Origin: Euryodendron excelsum
Lineage: Eukaryota > Streptophyta > Magnoliopsida > Ericales > Pentaphylacaceae
Assembly (NCBI GenBank): GCA_033060915.1
Contig: CM065377.1
Location: 56,878,683 to 56,942,682 of the forward strand
Reading direction: 5' to 3'
Length of the DNA: 64,000 nt
Shown one piece after another: positions 10,907 to 22,759 of the stretch; position 1 is the first letter of the stretch; every line of letters begins with the position of its first letter. The notes under the pieces are model-generated. The model saw only the letters and a list, made by a program, of their open reading frames with translations. It was not told the DNA's origin and ran no database searches. The translations under genes were made by a program, and so were the position numbers.

Positions 10907-12298
10907 AGATCATTGGTCACTTGATTATCTTCATTATTCCTCCTATGGGGGGGGGGGGTGATATTGTGCCAGTTAAGGTGCATATTGTTGTGGTACCGGT
11001 GGTGTGGGATACGTGATGGTTTGACCTTGAAACGGTTGCGGTGGTGTTTGGAATGGAGGTGGAGGTTATTGGAAGGGTTAAGGGTTTGGAGGGCCTTCTT
11101 GTTTCCACCCAAAGTTACGGTGATTCCTCGACCTGGGGTTATAAGTGTTGGAGTAAGGATTGTTCCCACTCCGTTGATTTTGATATCCCCTTTGAAATTA
11201 GCCAACCGCGTTTACTTGGCCATGTAGTGCTTCCTGTACCCTCGGTATTACTGGACATGACGTAGTATCATGGTCCTGTGTATCACAAACTAAACACAAT
11301 GAAGGTGTTTCAACAGGTACGGCCGTGATGGCCTTAGAAGTTTCCATAACCTCAAATTTACGAGTGAGTGTCGTGACCTTAGCTTGTAGATCTTCTACCT
11401 CCCCCAATTGGTATTTACCTCCGATATGTAGCGTGGTGGTGGGCTTATATGTGAGATTTTGTGCTCCAATGTTGGGCCAATCTTTAACCATGTTAGCATT
11501 AGCCCAATCCTTAGTTAAGTTGGCCAAATAGTCGAAGTAATTATAAGCTTCTGTGGGGTTTTTGTCTAGATATATTCCCGCGCACATAGATTCAACGAAT
11601 ATTTTCAATTGAGGAGTCAATGAAGAGTAAAATGTGTTTATTATGTGCCATTTAGGGAAACCATGACATGGGCATGCGAAAAGAAGGTCCTTGAACCTCT
11701 CCCAGCATTAGAAGAACGTCTCATCACTATTTAGTTCAAATTGAGAGATGGCACGCCTTAGTGCCTCAGTGCGATTCTCAGGGAAGAACTTTTTCAAGAA
11801 CTCCCTTTGCAATGTATGCCACGCATGTATGGACATGGGCCTCAATGAATTAAAACACATTTTGGCCTTGTCCTCTAGAGTGAAAAGGAAAAGTTTCAAC
11901 AGTAAAACTTCCCTAGGACATGAATTATCTTGAAAAAGTGAGCATGCATCTTTGAAATCTTTAATATGTGTGTATGGTTATTCTGAATCATACTCATGAA
12001 ATTGAGGTAAGGCAGGTAGCATTCTTGGTTTAATATTTAGCGTGGTCTGGTGTGCAGGAAGTACTATGGCGGAAGTGGGTGTTTGCCTTTAGGGATTCAT
12101 GTAATCCCTCATTGTACGGTTCTGGGCGGCATCGTCTCCTTGGTTACTTCCTCTTTCAAGGTTGTCATTATTGCCGTCGTTAAGGTTTGCCATTGGAATG
12201 GGCCCTAAGTCAACAATCAAGGGAAAACTGGGAAGGTCTACCGGACTATGACGAATGGGTGATAGAGTCAAGTAACCTAATGGAAGATTACGCATCAA
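10907..12298 (-). pseudogene. Athila gag
   Basis: Fragments in one frame cover the protein: the N-terminus with RTMRDYMNP (12298-12089), capsid-type blocks LLKLFLFTLEDKAKMCFNSLRP and HTLQREFLKKFFPENRTEALRRA (about 11920-11750), CWERFKDLLFACPCHGFPKW across a TAA near 11708, LTPQLKIFVESMCAG (about 11610) and a zinc-knuckle-like CLVCDTQDHDTTSCP (about 11270). The C-terminal NPYSNTYNP-like tail lies in a shifted frame to about 10907. Gag forms the virus-like particle. At least three stops plus a frameshift make it inactive. Confidence 0.88.
10949..10958. repeat. G homopolymer within Athila gag
   Basis: A run of 10 G occurs where the gag frame changes. A slippage indel here is a simple cause of the frameshift, and this is also a place where a sequencing or assembly error is likely. 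Confidence 0.5.
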
Positions 12299-12299
12299 A

Positions 12300-12730
12300 C
12301 TAGACGGCTTGTGTGATCTCTAAAATATGAGGACATACATATGCAATGCACACAAAAAGCATATATAGTCCAACCGATCCTCCAATCTCCTCAGATATAT
12401 CAACTCCGTTGCCCATAAAACAAGTAATTTATCCCAGTCGAACCTCCAATCTCCGCATGCAAAGCAATACCACCAATAAGCAATTAGCACAAAGCCTAAC
12501 CTTTTCTAAATCCGCCTCCTATCTAAATGAATGCCTAGACCCCTAAAAAGAAAAGAAAAAACAAATAAATCCTAAAATTAACACGAAAAGGTGAAACAAG
12601 ATTACCGATATGGCCTTAGCCATAGCTTTCCTTGCTATGATAGACGGATGGTGAAGCAGCCCGTTGGATTTCGCGTGAACTGAGGCTTGTGTTCTAGCAC
12701 GCCCCTTGTGGTCCCTTGTGCAAAAATATG
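12300..12730 (-). other. Athila 5' leader
   Basis: About 430 bp between the primer site and gag. No feature beyond leader sequence is visible. Confidence 0.6.
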
Positions 12731-12750
12731 CTCCCCGGTAACGGCGCTAA
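12731..12750 (-). promoter_or_regulatory. Athila primer binding site (Asp-tRNA type)
   Basis: The minus strand reads TTAGCGCCGTTACCGGGGAG, a close match to the site complementary to plant tRNA-Asp used by Athila elements. It lies next to the LTR end. Confidence 0.85.
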
Positions 12751-12755
12751 AAACT

Positions 12756-13712
12756 TGACTCAACCTCCAAATGTATGCTTGAGATATCCCAAGTGTAGGA
12801 CGACATAGTAGTATAACTCGTAAGCACGAGGTCGATCCACATGGAGCAAATTACACAGAACCACAAGCACTAAAACACTTCTATTAGGTGCTTACAAAAC
12901 CCTTATGACTTGCTTCTAAAAGGAAAGGAAAAATCTGATTGTTTTGAGATGGTATATTTGTCTAAACTAATTCAAACTCTAGAGTAGTTAATTAAAAACA
13001 AAACGAAGAAGATGAAGAGAGAAAAAACTAGAAAATTTAACTTTAAAACCAAAACGTACCTCCTTCATTCATCCAAAACATTCAATTGATCTTCATTTTT
13101 GATCCCGAGATTAAGAAGTTTAGCTACTCATATTCATAACGTAAAAACAATTTGCATAAACATAAATTAAATGCATTGATTGCAAACCTAAGAATCTGAG
13201 TACAGAAATTGTGAACAACGATGAAAATTATGCTATAAACTGCATAAAATCTCAACCTACTGCTGCTGCTACCCTAAAAAAAACCTAAAAGTCGTGAACC
13301 CTAATATACACAACATTCCTGGCTTATATAGGATTCTAAGTTGCTGTAGATTCGCACAACCATTCGAACGCCTGGGACACCGTTCGAATGCCATGGAAGA
13401 CCGTTTGAACGATGCTTCGAACGCACTTTGAACGAGAAAACCTGCTCTCTGAATCTATCGAACGCACTTCGAACCTGTACTTGACGTGAGACCGTTCGAC
13501 GTACCGTTTGAACGCAGATGTATACCGTTCGAACGCCCTTCGAACGGCTTTCTGTTTTAGCGCCAATTAATCCCTTTTCAGCTAGGAATCCTAAAAATTA
13601 ACACAAAATTAAGTTAGTACCGAATTAGGATTAAAAATAACACAATAAAATATGTTATACACTAAGAATTAGCTAATTAAGACATGTAGATTGCATTTTT
13701 AGAGTACAATCA
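12756..13712 (-). repeat. Athila 5' LTR (about 957 bp)
   Basis: Minus-strand ends are TGATTGTACT (13712) and GAGTCA (12756), giving TG...CA. A TATATAAG box lies at 13330-13323. The U3 side (about 13345-13560) carries at least ten copies of TTCGAACG-like motifs. The U5 side has the CGTAAGCACGAGGTCGATCC-type block seen in many plant LTRs. Exact ends are inferred from the TG/CA rule because the 3' LTR is outside the window. Confidence 0.75.
13345..13560 (-). repeat. TTCGAACG motif cluster in Athila U3
   Basis: Dispersed palindromic motifs of the form CGTTCGAACG and close variants recur every 15-35 bp, immediately upstream of the TATATAAG box in the direction of transcription. Confidence 0.7.
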
Positions 13713-16700
13713 CCAAGCCAAAAATTGGCCAAGGAATTTTATCTTGGCGCCACTGTAATAGGCGCTAGGTCAATCTTTTGTTTATAAATACAGAGCCTCC
13801 CCCTTGCGTGCAGGAGGTCGGCAATCTAACTCTAGAAACTCTGTCTCTTGATATACAGACTTCGAACTCTCTTCAAACCCTAGCTCTCTTTGTCCCCTTC
13901 AAACCCTAGCCCCCATACACTCCAACCCTAACATACATACACTCTTACACTCATATACAAGCCTCCAACATCCATTGAAGGCTGAAGTGCTGTGAGTTCA
14001 AAGCTTTCAAAGTCCAAGGAAATAATGCAAAATAAAGCAAACAAAGCAAAGAAGATACGAGGTTGGTTTTCTCTTTATGTTTATGCAATTCCCCATTCTC
14101 TTTTCTTCCTCCAAACCTACTTGGGTTTTTTTCTATTTTAATCCCCTATTTTCTTCCCCCTTTTCTTGCATGCTTGAAACAAGAGAATTCCCAATTCATG
14201 TGTAGGAAGAATGGTTAAAAGTTACCGTGTCGGGGGCTTTCTTCTAATTCAACCTTAGACCACATAGATTCGACCCCCTTGGTTATGTGGTAAAGCCAAA
14301 ACCATGTATGTTCACGATCCTACTTGCATTGTACATATCATACCCATACATCTCTTCAAAATCATTTTCTAAACTTATTTTCACAACTTGCATCAAAATC
14401 TTTTATAAAACTTGCATTAAAAATCTTTTCTTTCGAACTTGTTTTAAAAAATCACAATCTTAAGATGATTCTAACCATTCCATGGTTAAGATTGTTTTAG
14501 GAAAGTGTTACATAAGTTTTTGGTGTAAACCCTAAAATCGATTTTGTCAAAATCACAATCCTAAGGTGATTCTATTCATTCCATGGTTAGGGTTGCTTTA
14601 GGAAAGTGTTATATTTAATGAGACCAATATGGTCCGTATTTTCAAATTTTTGTTGTTTTCAAAACCACAATTCTAGAATGGTTCTAATCTTCCTATGGTT
14701 AGAGTCGTTTTAGGAAAGTGAGATATTCTTAGAGACTTGTAAAAGTCCATATTCCATTCTCTTTTCAAATCGCTTTTTCAAATCTCTTTCCAAACTTCTT
14801 TTCCAATCTACTTTCTAAAACGCTTTAAAAAATCTTCTTCTAAAAACTTTCTTTCCAAAAGTTCCACTTTCTAAACTCCTTTCCAAAAATTCTCTTCAAA
14901 AATTTATTTTCTAAGAACTCCTTTCCAAAAAAGCTCTTTTTAAAATTCTACTTTCTAAAAACGCTCTTCAAGTTTCCCTCCTAGAAACTCCTTTCAAAAG
15001 ATTTACTTTCCAAAATCTCTTTTTCTTGAGGTCCAAGCCACGTCCTAGAGCCAATGATTAGGAGACCCTAATTTTTACTTTCCTTTTCTACATCAAATCT
15101 TAGATTTCTAAAATCTTTTTTCTACACCAAAATCATAGCTTTCCAAATCTAGGATTTCTAAAACTCCACCTTTCCAAATCCGTGTCAAATCTAATCTTCT
15201 AACTTAGGAAACCAAATCAAATCATCAATTTTTGAAAATAAAATCAAATCTTCAACTTTAGGAAATAGAAATCAAATCTTTCTTAATTCAATCATTTCCT
15301 AATTCCAAACTTTTCTAATTTCAAACCTTTCCAAATTTCAACTTTCTAAATATCAACTTTTCAAATCTTTCTAAATTCAAAACTTGCCTAAGCTCAAATC
15401 TTTCTTAAAATGAAACTTTCCTAAAATGGAGCTTTCCTAATTTGAAAACTTTCCTATTTTGAAACTTTCCAAATTCAAAGATTTCTAAAATTCAATCTTT
15501 CTTATACCTTAACTTTACCCTTTGAAGTCAAATGTTCAAGCCATGTCTTTTCCAAGTCAAATATTTCTAAATCAAATCAAATCTCTTTTCAAATATTTCT
15601 TACATCTAACTTTCTTAATTCAAACTTTTTCTAATTCGACCATTTTCTAAATCCAACTTTTTAAGATCGAACCTCTCAAATCTAAACCAAATCCTTCCTA
15701 ATTCAACTACATGTTCCAACCCTAGGATACCTAAACCATAGGTACCTAAATCTTAGTTCAACCCTAATCCTAAGTTAGGAAGCTTTAACTCGTTTCCAAG
15801 ATTCTTTTCTTAAACCAAGTTGGTTTTCCAATCTGAGTCAACATGTTTTCAAAACTCAACTCCTTTCTTAAATCAAGTCCAAGTTCCTTCTTTTGAAATC
15901 AAAGTCAAATCTAAGGTCAATTTTAAGTCCAATTTTTAATTTCAAATCTTTTATTTCAAGTTCAAATCAAACCCTTTTTCAAATCAAACTATTTTCAAGT
16001 CAAATCTCTTTTCAAAATGAAACTATCTTCAAATCAAACTTTTTAAAAACCTAAAAGTGTCTATTTTCAATCGGACTCTTGTCCAAATTACGACTGACTT
16101 GATTCTCAAAAAGGGATATGTAGGCAATCCTCATGGGTGTGGTTATAACCTTTTTTAACCTTCCAATTTCATAATCTTTTTCAAACTTCCGATTTCATAA
16201 CCTTTTTCAAGTTTTCAATTCCTTAATCTATTTCATGTTTCTAATTCTAAAATCTATTTTCAAATCTCTATTTTCAATTTCCAAAACTTTTTTTCAAAAA
16301 TCAAATCTATCTTTTTAAATCCATTTCGAAATCAAATCAAGTATTTTCAATTTACTTTCAAAAGTAAATCAAAATCTTTTTCTCTCACTTGCATGTCATG
16401 CATCATATCAATCTTCTTTCTAAAGTTCTTTTTTAAAGTGGATAGTTTTTGGACATTTATTAATCAAAAATTCCGAATGAGTGAACCTAGGGTGAATAGA
16501 CATATAGGTACCGCAAATGCGGGATAGGGTGATGGCTTAGTGCGTCTTCCCTACACATAACCAACCTCTGAACCTAGAATCATTGTTTTCAAAGACCAAA
16601 TGGAGTTATTTTCAAAAAAGGGCTTAAATACTTTCAAAGGTTGTCAAACAACCTATTTTCTTAAAAACCCTCTCTTGAGGAAGTTTTCAAAACCTTTTCA

Positions 16701-16932
16701 AAAACCCTAAGTGTAATCTTCGAATTGTACTTAGTTTTAGGTGACCTAACTCACCTTAATCAAGTTAGATGGTGACTCCAATTTGTTTTTCAAAAGCCCT
16801 TGTTCAAAATCAAATTTTCAATTTAAACCTAGTCACACTTGTCTTTCTAGGATGATGAGTTCTAGCAAAAGAGCATTATATTTTTTCCACTTGTGTGTAT
16901 TTTTCTCGAGTGTGAAAAATCGGGACGCGACA
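13713..16932 (+). repeat. Element C: 3' part of a giant LTR
   Basis: It starts inside the GGCGCC dyad module (CCAAGCCAAAAATTGGCC) and runs through TATAAATA (13783-13790), the telobox leader, the G-poor U5 and the conserved end GGGACGCGACA at 16932. The left part was split off by Athila B and lies outside the window. The sequence after 16932 is not a primer site, so this is a 3' LTR or a solo LTR. It sits inside LTR D; predicted target duplication CTTAG (16933-16937). Confidence 0.88.
13717..13920 (+). promoter_or_regulatory. LTR core promoter of C
   Basis: A GGCGCCACT half-dyad and GGCGCTAGG are followed by TATAAATA (13783-13790) and teloboxes AAACCCTAG at about 13876 and 13904. Confidence 0.65.
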
Positions 16933-18579
16933 CTTAGGGCTCGAAAAAAAGCACAGAATTATGTCATTAGAACTCATTCTCCTAGAAGGACGAGTGCGAC
17001 TAGGTTTGAACTTGAAATGGATCTAACTAAGGCCTTTTTAGAAAAATAGGAGTCGCCACCTAACTAGATTAAGGTGAGTTAGGTCACCTAAAACTAAGTA
17101 TGATCTAGATATTACACTTAGGGTTTTTAGAACAAGGTTTTGGAAAACTTTCTTAAGAGAGGGGTTTTTAAAAAAATAGGTTGTTTGACAACATTTGAAA
17201 AGTTTTAAGTCCTTTTTGAAAATAACTCCATTTAAGTCTTTCGAAAACAAAAATCTATGGCCCAAGGGTTGATTACGTGTAGGGAAGATATCTTAAGATC
17301 ATCACCCTACCCCGCCCTTTCGGTACCTACATTTCTAATCACCCTTCATTCACTCACTCGAATAACCGGTTATCATTATCCAATTAATATCCACTTTAGA
17401 GTTTTGAAAACGAGGTTTGGTCATCACTTTTTGGATAAATGATGCATGATGCAAGGTTTGAGAAAAAATGTTTGAAGATATGAAAATTTTGATGGAGTTT
17501 GAAGTAAAAATCTTGAATGGATAGAAAGTTTAAGAAAGGGAACTTGGGTTGAAATAAGGGTTATGACCACACCATTTTAGGTTGCCTACGTATCTCATTT
17601 GGTGAGAATCAAGTCATTTATAGTTCGGGCAAGAGCCTGATAGAAATTAGGCGCATTGGGGCCTTTGGAATGTTTGAAGGCACTTTGAGGTCCTTGGAAA
17701 GGTTGGAAGACACTTTGTGATCTTTGAGAAAAGAGGACTTGAGAATTTTGACTTGAAATTGGATGTTGGAGTGTGTTTGGACTAGAACTTGAAGGTTTTT
17801 TAGAGTACTCTTGAAATGGGATTTTGAAGTGCTTTGAAATGTTTTTAAACATAACTCAAGAGAGTTTTGAAAGTTTTGAGAACTTGATTATAGACTTGGA
17901 AGTTGGATTTGGACTCACAAGAGCTCCTATGAACTTGTCTTGAAATGATTTTTGAAAATAGTTTTCATGTAACCTTATAAAAGGCATGTTGAATATTTTA
18001 TTACCTTTAAGATGTTAGTTAATGAATAGCTAAACTCTTTAAGGCTATGACTTTTGAAAACATTTTTGAAAAAGGGGCTAGAGACTTTCCTTACGTTTTT
18101 ATAGCTTTAGAGTTATAGAACCCTACTTGATATATCGTCTCCCTTGAACATCCTCACCCATGTGAGGCATAAGGTTACTTCAAGGATGTGACTTTTAAAA
18201 ATTATTTTTGAAAGTAGCTTTTGAAAACACTTAGGATTTTAGAACCCTAATATGGACAACCTTGAAGGTTGTACTTAATGTGTCACTGTCCTTTGAATCC
18301 CTTAACCATAAAGGGTTGAGGACATTTTTGGGTTGTGAGTTTTTGAAAACATTTTGAAAATAGTCTTTCGAAAAATGTTAAGTGTCTAGCCATTGAAATA
18401 AGTTTAAGAGAACCTCTTGGAAGTATTTTGAAGATCGAGTGTAGAAGTATATGAAAAGATTTTGGGTTTGATTTTTGAAATCTCAAGAAATTAGGATATT
18501 TTTGGAAAGTATGTTATGAAGATAGTTTTTGAGTTGAAAAATTATTTGAAAGGGCGTCCTTGAATTGGAACCTTGAAAC

Positions 18580-18910
18580 TTACTAACCTAGGTTGGGTTA
18601 ACCTAAGGTTAACTAATTCGGGTTAGGTTAACCTAGGGTTAGCTAACTAGGGTTAAGTTGGCATAGGGTTAAGGTGACCTAGGGATAACTAACTAAGCTT
18701 AAGTTAACTAACTAAGGTTAGGTTGACCTAAGGTTAAGGTGACCTAGGGTTAACTAACTAAGATTAAGTTAACCTTGGGTTTGGTTAACCAAGGATTAAC
18801 TAACCAAGGTCGGGTTAACCTAGAGTTTGGTTGACTAAGGGTTAACTAATCAAAGTTGGGTTCATCTAGGGTTTGGTTGACTTAAGGTCAAGTTAACCTA
18901 GGGTTGAAAG
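18580..18910 (-). repeat. TTAACC/CCTAGG short tandem repeats in U5 of D
   Basis: About 330 bp of degenerate units of roughly 20 bp built on GGTTAACCTAGGGTTAACTA. They are found only in this LTR. They resemble telomere repeat only in TAGGGTTAA and are not telomeric. Confidence 0.75.
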
Positions 18911-20353
18911 GTGGTTTTGACTAGGATTTTGACATAGTGGTTTAGGAAAGGTGGTTTTATGCATGAAATTTGAAAGTATGTTTTGAAAACCATTTTGTGA
19001 AAGCCACTCAAATGAGTGTTGGGGTCCTACGGTTGATATTTGGAAGCCACTCAAGAGAGGGTGGCTTTGGAATCATTTCACCCACAAATTCAAGAGAGCA
19101 AAACTTGTGAAATTCAACATTGGATAGATAGTTTTGAAGACTTGAAAATTAAAGAGAATGATATTTTAAAAATTGGCTTTGGAAAGGAGGTTTTGGAAAA
19201 CCACTTTTAACAAGTTGAAGACCACTCTAAGGAATAAGGGTTCATATTGTTGATTTGAAGGAAATCATTCTAAAGAGTGGGACCATTCCAACCACAATAT
19301 TCAAGAGAGCAAAACTTCTAAAAATCATGGTGAAAATGATAGTTTAGGGAAATGATTTCATGCAAGTTGAAGGGAGTGCAATTTTGAAAACCGTTTTTGA
19401 AGAGAATTGTTTTGAAAACAATTTTAAAGAGAGTAGAGCCAACTCTAATGAACTAGGGTTCATCTGGTCAAGATAATTGGAAGACTACTCAAGAAAGGAT
19501 TCCAATGGACCATTTCAACCACAAAATTCAAGAGAATAAAGCCTTTGAAAATCAACATAGAAAAAGAGGGTTTGAAAGCCATTTTAATGCAATTTTGAAA
19601 AGCAGTGAAATATAGGATTGCAAAATGAAGTCAAAAGACTTAAAGAGGGTTTTCTAATGTGTAGAATTTGGGGGTTTGACCTAGGCTTTAAGAAACCAAC
19701 TCTAGGACCATTTTTAGGAAAACATTTGAATATGCAGCTTGAGAGTGCCATAGAAATAGAGATAGTGATAGTTTTGAAAAAGTGAAAACAAAACCAAGCA
19801 TGCAAAATATGAACAAGATAATTATATACGAAAAGGTCATGAAATCATACAAGGTTAAAAGCTTCAGCACATAGCAAGGTGCTCTAAGGCCATAATATCT
19901 TAAAGTAGGTTTGTGAGAAGTTCCCTACACGGTGGCTCTTACAAACTTTCCTCTAGGCATGAGCTAAGAGCTTCCTTGTTTCAAGTATACAAGAAACGGG
20001 AGTAGAAGATGGAGATTAAAATAGATAATAACCTAAGTATGCTATGAGGGAGAAAAGAGGAATGAGAATTGCAAAAATGTAAAGGGAATACTACCTTTTG
20101 CTTTCAAACACTTTCAAATCTCCATAGATGCCTTGACTTGAGCTTGAATAACCTTGAAGAGGTTTACAGGGGCTAGAATGGGGTATTCTATAGTATTGAA
20201 GGTTATATAAGTGTAGTGTATGGGTTAGGGGGAGATGGAATCTAGCCTAAGTATTAAGAGTGGGGATGTATATAGGAATTCGAGGTTCTGGGATAGTTTT
20301 AGCAGAGCTTCGCTATCAAATTCCATTATGGAATTTGCAAAGGGGAATGCCTA

Positions 20354-20441
20354 TATTTATAGGCAATCTAGGGAGACCTTGCGCATGTGGGACATGCGCC
20401 TAGGCAAAATTTGTCCTAGCGCATGTGTTACATGTGCCAAT
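20354..20441 (-). promoter_or_regulatory. Core promoter of D with GCGCATGT dyads
   Basis: TATTTATA (TATAAATA on the minus strand) is preceded, in the direction of transcription, by two dyads: a perfect one, GCGCATGT/ACATGCGC with a 3-base centre (20381-20399), and an imperfect one (20419-20438). The spacer has the AAATTTTGCC form found between the GGCGCC dyads of the other LTRs. Confidence 0.65.
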
Positions 20442-20689
20442 ACTGTTCCATTGGTAAAATGTCACGTGGTACACATTGTATTGGCTAAATCTTAAGGGTT
20501 AAGGGAAGTTTGATCGATCTAATCAAAATATGGGCTCATGTAGCATATGCTCCGCCGCCGAGAATGTTCATTTAAACTTTGCCTCGATAATTGTGTCAAC
20601 CTGGAAGGATTCGGGAAAATCGGTTGCGTTTATGGTGTTCTCCTAGGGTTTATTGCAAACTTTTGAGTTTTCAAAAAGCTTGAAAGGCA

Positions 20690-21190
20690 TTAGGAAGTAT
20701 GAGATATCGTCTCGGAAAGTGTGCACGAAAACACATTTTTGCTGAGCATTTGTGATACACTCCACAAGTGTTCAAAAGTAGTTGTTTGTGGGTCATATGA
20801 TCAAGGCCTTCAGGAAGCAATCTCTCCAATCGGACTGTACCGATGGAAAGTGGTCCAGAAATACTTTTGAGAATTTCTTAATTTACGCATTTGTCAAGTT
20901 GTTTGACGGTGTGTTATAATTAGGGAATTGGAGAAAAAGTCAATCTTGGCAGAGTGTCTGTGAGACGCTCTAGGGGTTACTAAAAGTGACAGTTTTTTAG
21001 CCATGCGATGAGGGGCTTCGGGAAGCGATCCATTCGATCGAGCCGTATCGATGAAAAGATCTATGGACGAGCTTTTGAAAATTCCCTGGTTTACACATTT
21101 CTCAATTCGTTTGACGGTGCGTTATAACCAGGGAATCAGGATAAAAGACAATCTTGGTTGAGCGTCTGTAAGATGCTCTAGGGGGCTTTC
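20690..21190 (-). repeat. about 207-bp tandem repeat in U3 of D
   Basis: Blocks such as TTTGACGGTGYGTTATAA (about 20897 and 21103) and GAGHRTYTGTRAGAYGCTC (about 20745, 20953 and 21160) recur at 206-208 bp. About 2.3 units are present. Confidence 0.75.
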
Positions 21191-21639
21191 ATTGAGTCAG
21201 GAGTATTTAGTATTGTGAGCTTCACCTTAAGTTAAATAGGGGTATATGATGAGACCCGCCGTTCAATACCCAGGGTCGAGGTAGTTTAAGGGCGCGTTTG
21301 GGTCACCAGGGGTAAAATGGTCATTTCGATTGGGATTGGTTGAAAAAGGTTAGAATAGGTTGGAGTGGCATGTTAAGCATGTTACACTATTCAAGGAGGG
21401 TTTTGGAAGAGTTTTCCAGCGTTTGGTGGGATTTACACTATGCGTGGGGCGTCCAAGGGCAAAAGGTCATTCTTACCGGAGTTAACCGAGATGGAATCGA
21501 AATTGGACCAAATGTTGTGCGCCTGACTATTTAGGATTACTTTTGAAGGGTGGACTTATTGTCTTGAGGGATTTTGAACTTTTTCAAGACGTGCTTGGAG
21601 GCCCAAGGGGTAGGTTTGGTCATTTTTCACCACGTCGGG

Positions 21640-21990
21640 CTAGCAGGCGTTGGTGTTGACCTAGGTGTTGGTTCTCGAGACCACCCGATCTCAGAAAGCT
21701 ACCTATACGGTGTTGGTCCTTGAGACCGCCCGGTCTCAGAGAGCTACCTGTAGGGTGGTGTTGGTTTTTTAGAACGCCTGGTCTTAGAAAACTACTTGTG
21801 AGGGTGGTGTTGGTCCTCGAGAACATCTCGGAGAACTACCAAATGACGGACATTATAAATTGGCGGGCTAGCAGGCGCCAAAAGTGAACCGTCTGGAATT
21901 TGATAAGGTATTGGTCCCCGAGATTGCCCTATCTCAGGTAACTACCTAGATGGCGTTAGTTCCCAATATTGCCCGGCCTCAAAAAGTTGC
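21640..21990 (-). repeat. hairpin repeat array in U3 of D
   Basis: Four to five units of about 50-60 bp share GTGTTGGT and a dyad of the form GAGACC, 4-base centre, GGTCTC (perfect around 21724). This occupies the place of the 81-bp hairpin array in the other LTRs. Confidence 0.7.
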
Positions 21991-22056
21991 TTGGAATACC
22001 TAGGGGCAAGATGGTCTTTTCAGCTTTAATTGGGCCTTATGGGCCCAGGAAGTGAC

Positions 22057-22571
22057 TGTCGTGCCCAGATTTTTCGCACTCGAGGAATACACACACAAGC
22101 GAAAAAAATACTGTACTCTCTCATTAGAACTCATCCTCCTAGAAGAATGAGTGCGACTAGGTTTGAATTGAAAATTGGTTTGAATAAAGGGCTTTTGGAA
22201 AACAATTTGGAGTCACTACCTAACTTGATTAAGGTGAGTTAGGTCACCTAAAACTAAGCACAATTCGAAGACCACACTTAAGATTTTTTTAAAAGGCTTT
22301 TGAAAATACTTCCTCAAGAGAGGGTTTTTAAGAAAACAGGTTGTTTGGCAACCTTTAGAAAATATTTAAGCCCGTTTTTAAAAATAAACTCCATTTTGGT
22401 CTTTGAAAACAGTGATCCTAGGTTTGGAGGTTAGTTTCATGTAGGGAAGACGCACTAAGCCATCATCCTACCCCGCCCTTGCGGTACCTACATGTCTATT
22501 TACCCTAAATTCACTTATGAGAGTCTTCAACTAATACATGTCCAAAACTATCCACTTTAGAAAAAGAATGT
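22057..22571 (-). repeat. Element E: terminal fragment of a minus-strand giant LTR
   Basis: It begins TGTCGTGCCCAGA, the reverse of the conserved LTR end, and aligns with 28735-29250. It stops at the point where element F begins; the remainder should lie beyond the 3' LTR of F, outside the window. It inserted in LTR D; predicted target duplication GTGAC (22052-22056). Confidence 0.85.
22567..22571. repeat. predicted target-site duplication of F (left)
   Basis: AATGT precedes the TG of the 5' LTR of F. The right partner lies outside the window, so this is a prediction. Confidence 0.5.
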
Positions 22572-22759
22572 TGTAAACACCCCATTTTTGACCGCTCGGC
22601 AGTCTACACTCCGTCCAGACTTGTGTTTAAGTCATTGTGGGCATATTCCTATTGGAACCAACTTTTTAAGTCCAAATCCCGTCTGTCCATCGCCTCGCGG
22701 GCCCACCAGACCCAAATAGAGGCAAAATGACCAAAATGCCCTTAGGGGCATTGTCCTTT

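Larger units (their letters stand above)
8281..13712 (-). mobile_element. Element B: Athila-type Ty3/gypsy retrotransposon, 5' half
   Basis: Reading on the minus strand: 5' LTR (13712-12756), an Asp-tRNA-type primer site (12750-12731), gag, a linker, protease, RT and the start of RNase H. It is cut at 8280/8281 by element A, so its integrase and 3' LTR are outside the window. On the right it interrupts the giant LTR C in the dyad module upstream of the TATA box. Order and motifs are those of the Athila lineage. Confidence 0.93.
16933..22056 (-). repeat. Element D: diverged giant LTR subfamily
   Basis: Orientation is shown by the near-terminal block at the left end (CTCATTCTCCTAGAAGG, GGAGTCGCCACCTAAC) and by TATTTATA at 20354-20361. 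U5 (about 16933-20100) is purine-rich on this strand, the mirror of the other LTRs. U3 (20370-22056) keeps the layout of the family but with different repeat units. Both ends are cut, by C on the left (the last 50 bp or so missing) and by E on the right (the first 170 bp or so missing). The conserved U5 island lies at about 17575-17640. Small open frames here are composition by-products. Confidence 0.82.

Noticed and set aside
10735..11265. Plus-strand open frames across the Athila gag
   Set aside because: They are shadows of the antisense gag frame, with no independent support.
18580..18910. Interstitial telomere repeat
   Set aside because: The text is TTAACC/CCTAGG based with about 20-bp units; no run of TTTAGGG.
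19584..20495. Small open frames in LTR D (for example 20235-20495)
   Set aside because: They cross the promoter and U3 of an LTR and show no protein similarity I can recognise.
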